This document shows, piece by piece, positions 62,799 to 64,000 of a DNA stretch of 64,000 nt. A program made the translations under genes and the position numbers. This DNA is from Candidatus Eiseniibacteriota bacterium (lineage in GTDB: Bacteria; Eisenbacteria; RBG-16-71-46; CAIMUX01): NCBI GenBank assembly GCA_020633975.1, contig JACKCR010000006.1, forward strand, positions 298,300 through 362,299, written 5' to 3'. The notes under the pieces are model-generated. The model saw only the letters and a program-made list of their open reading frames with translations, had not been told where the DNA came from and did no database searches. Each line of letters starts with the position of its first letter. Position 1 is the first letter of the stretch.

Positions 62799-64000
62799 GT
62801 GGACCTGATCCAGAAGACTACGCTCGACGTACTCGCCCGGCTCGAGGAGAAGCCAGCTCACGCGAGCGAGGAGATCGCGCGTGCGTTCCAGCGCGGGCGT
62901 GAGCTTCTCGACGCGGAGAAGGCCGAGGTCGTGGAACGGATCTACGGGATCCTCCGGTCTCGCCGCTTCCTCGACTACGCCCTCGACGGGGCGGGTCCGG
63001 TGCCCGACACGGGCGGTGCCCGCATTCGGGCCCGTTGGTTCGCGCGCGAGGTCCTGGATCGTCGGCTGACGCCGAGCCAAGCGGGTGCACAACTCCCCAA
63101 GCTCGACTGGACCCGCGTGCTCGACACTCCGAAGCGGATCGCGCGGATTCCGGATCCCGTGACACGACTCGGGGTCACCGGGTCCTTGCCCGACTGGCTC
63201 GCGGCCCGTCTCGTCGAAGAACTCGGAGAATCCCACGCCTTCGCACTCGCCGCGGCCTGGCAGGAGTCTCCACCGCAGACGCTCCGCGTGAACACGCTCC
63301 AGATCTCACGCGACGAACTCGAGGAGCAGTTTCGTTCAGTCGGACTGGACGTGCGGCCAACGGAATATGCGCAGGATGGCCTCGAGCTCGTTTCGAAGCG
63401 GAACGTCTTCCGCTCTCCCGAGTTTCACGACGGGCTCTTCGAGGTGCAGGACGAAGGCAGCCAACTCGTCTCGGAACTCGTCGCTCCTCCGCCCGGGGGC
63501 ATGGTGCTCGACGCATGCGCCGGCACGGGTGGAAAGACGCTCCACCTCGCGACACTCCTCCGCGGAAAGGGACGCGTCGTCGCGGTCGGCGTGGGGGAGT
63601 CCGGAGCGAAGCAGCTCGAGGAACTCGCGCGACGTGCGAAGCGGGCGGGTCTCCACAACGTGCAGTCGATCGAAGTCGCGGACGATACGGTGGCGGCCGC
63701 CGATACGTTTCCTCCGCCCCTCGAGAAGCTCCGCGGCAAAGCCGACCGCGTGCTCATCGACGCACCCTGCTCCGGCATCGGCGTTCTCCGCCGGAATCCG
63801 GAAGCACGAGACCGGGTCACGGAAGACACGGTCGAGCGGCTCTCCACCATCCAGCTCGAGATTCTCGAACGGTTCGCACCCTTCGTGAAGCCCGGCGGCC
63901 GGCTCGTCTACGCGACCTGCAGCGTACTCCGGCAGGAGAACGACGACGTCGTTGCCGCCTTCCTCGAGCGGCACTCGGACTTCGTGGTGATGCCGGCGAA
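62799..64000 (+). CDS. RsmB/NOP-family RNA (cytosine-5) methyltransferase, 3' end missing
   Basis: About 400 residues are visible from a GTG at 62799 (GGAGG four bases upstream); the frame is open to the window edge. An NusB-like N-terminal helical domain (LDVLARLEEKPAHASEEIARAF) precedes RVNTLQISRDEL, the SAM motif VLDACAGTGGKTLHLA, the motif IV catalytic region DAPCSGIGVLRRNPE (Cys324) and motif VI YATCSV (Cys374). Both Cys needed for m5C formation are present. The substrate may be 16S rRNA C967 as in RsmB or a tRNA site; not decidable. Cytoplasmic housekeeping enzyme. Confidence 0.93.
   Translation, partial: MDLIQKTTLDVLARLEEKPAHASEEIARAFQRGRELLDAEKAEVVERIYGILRSRRFLDYALDGAGPVPDTGGARIRARWFAREVLDRRLTPSQAGAQLPKLDWTRVLDTPKRIARIPDPVTRLGVTGSLPDWLAARLVEELGESHAFALAAAWQESPPQTLRVNTLQISRDELEEQFRSVGLDVRPTEYAQDGLELVSKRNVFRSPEFHDGLFEVQDEGSQLVSELVAPPPGGMVLDACAGTGGKTLHLATLLRGKGRVVAVGVGESGAKQLEELARRAKRAGLHNVQSIEVADDTVAAADTFPPPLEKLRGKADRVLIDAPCSGIGVLRRNPEARDRVTEDTVERLSTIQLEILERFAPFVKPGGRLVYATCSVLRQENDDVVAAFLERHSDFVVMPA

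Overview
The window is GC-rich, gene-dense bacterial chromosome. Hyb-type hydrogenase genes, several large secreted proteins ending in a FlgD/type IX-like C-terminal domain, LVIVD-repeat propellers, an ECF sigma factor beside a Ser/Thr kinase, and dockerin-like calcium loops together suggest an uncultivated Gram-negative lineage of the FCB type (Eisenbacteria- or Krumholzibacteria-like). That placement is inference from gene content only. I saw no rRNA, tRNA, CRISPR array, phage or transposase.

Layout. 1-2853: the end of an ankyrin-repeat protein, then a Rieske protein and an NAD-dependent epimerase sharing an ATGA overlap. 2868-15367: a complete [NiFe]-hydrogenase island. The structural operon (small subunit, HybA ferredoxin, HybB membrane subunit, large subunit, maturation protease, small membrane protein) runs leftward. 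The maturation operon hypA-B-C-D-F-E runs rightward from a 347-bp divergent region, with 8-bp overlaps at hypA/B, C/D and D/F. HypF is enlarged by short tandem-repeat expansions. 15364-17542: a frameshifted LVIVD gene and a 42-bp minisatellite.

17543-36000: regulation and surface proteins. These are a beta-barrel-like protein, a kinase/NB-ARC/TPR regulator, a 1349-residue FG-GAP protein, an ECF sigma factor with a transmembrane kinase, a Cys-rich repeat protein, a short ATP-grasp-like protein, an M1 peptidase and an LVIVD propeller. An attC-like hairpin lies at 31.2 kb.

36345-43902: a belt of decayed genes (Tll0287/DUF3365-type chemoreceptor, frameshifted methyltransferase, lipoprotein remnants, a YpdA-type reductase). 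43917-54475: mostly intact genes (DUF188, OB-fold lipoprotein, FKBP isomerase, M14 carboxypeptidase, DUF362/dockerin protein, AAA/DUF4143 ATPase, LVIVD propeller).

54773-64000: a two-gene AbiEii-type nucleotidyltransferase module, a membrane LuxR regulator divergent from a haem-binding protein, a PEP-mutase-family enzyme, a dockerin-bearing secreted protein, a YgiQ radical-SAM protein whose Shine-Dalgarno sits in a hairpin, and an RsmB-type RNA methyltransferase running off the right edge.

In function, the hydrogenase island would oxidise H2 in the periplasm and pass electrons through HybA/HybB to quinone. The surface proteins appear to share one export and anchoring route, because six intact proteins end in the same kind of domain. 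All functional statements rest on motifs read by eye; no database search was possible.
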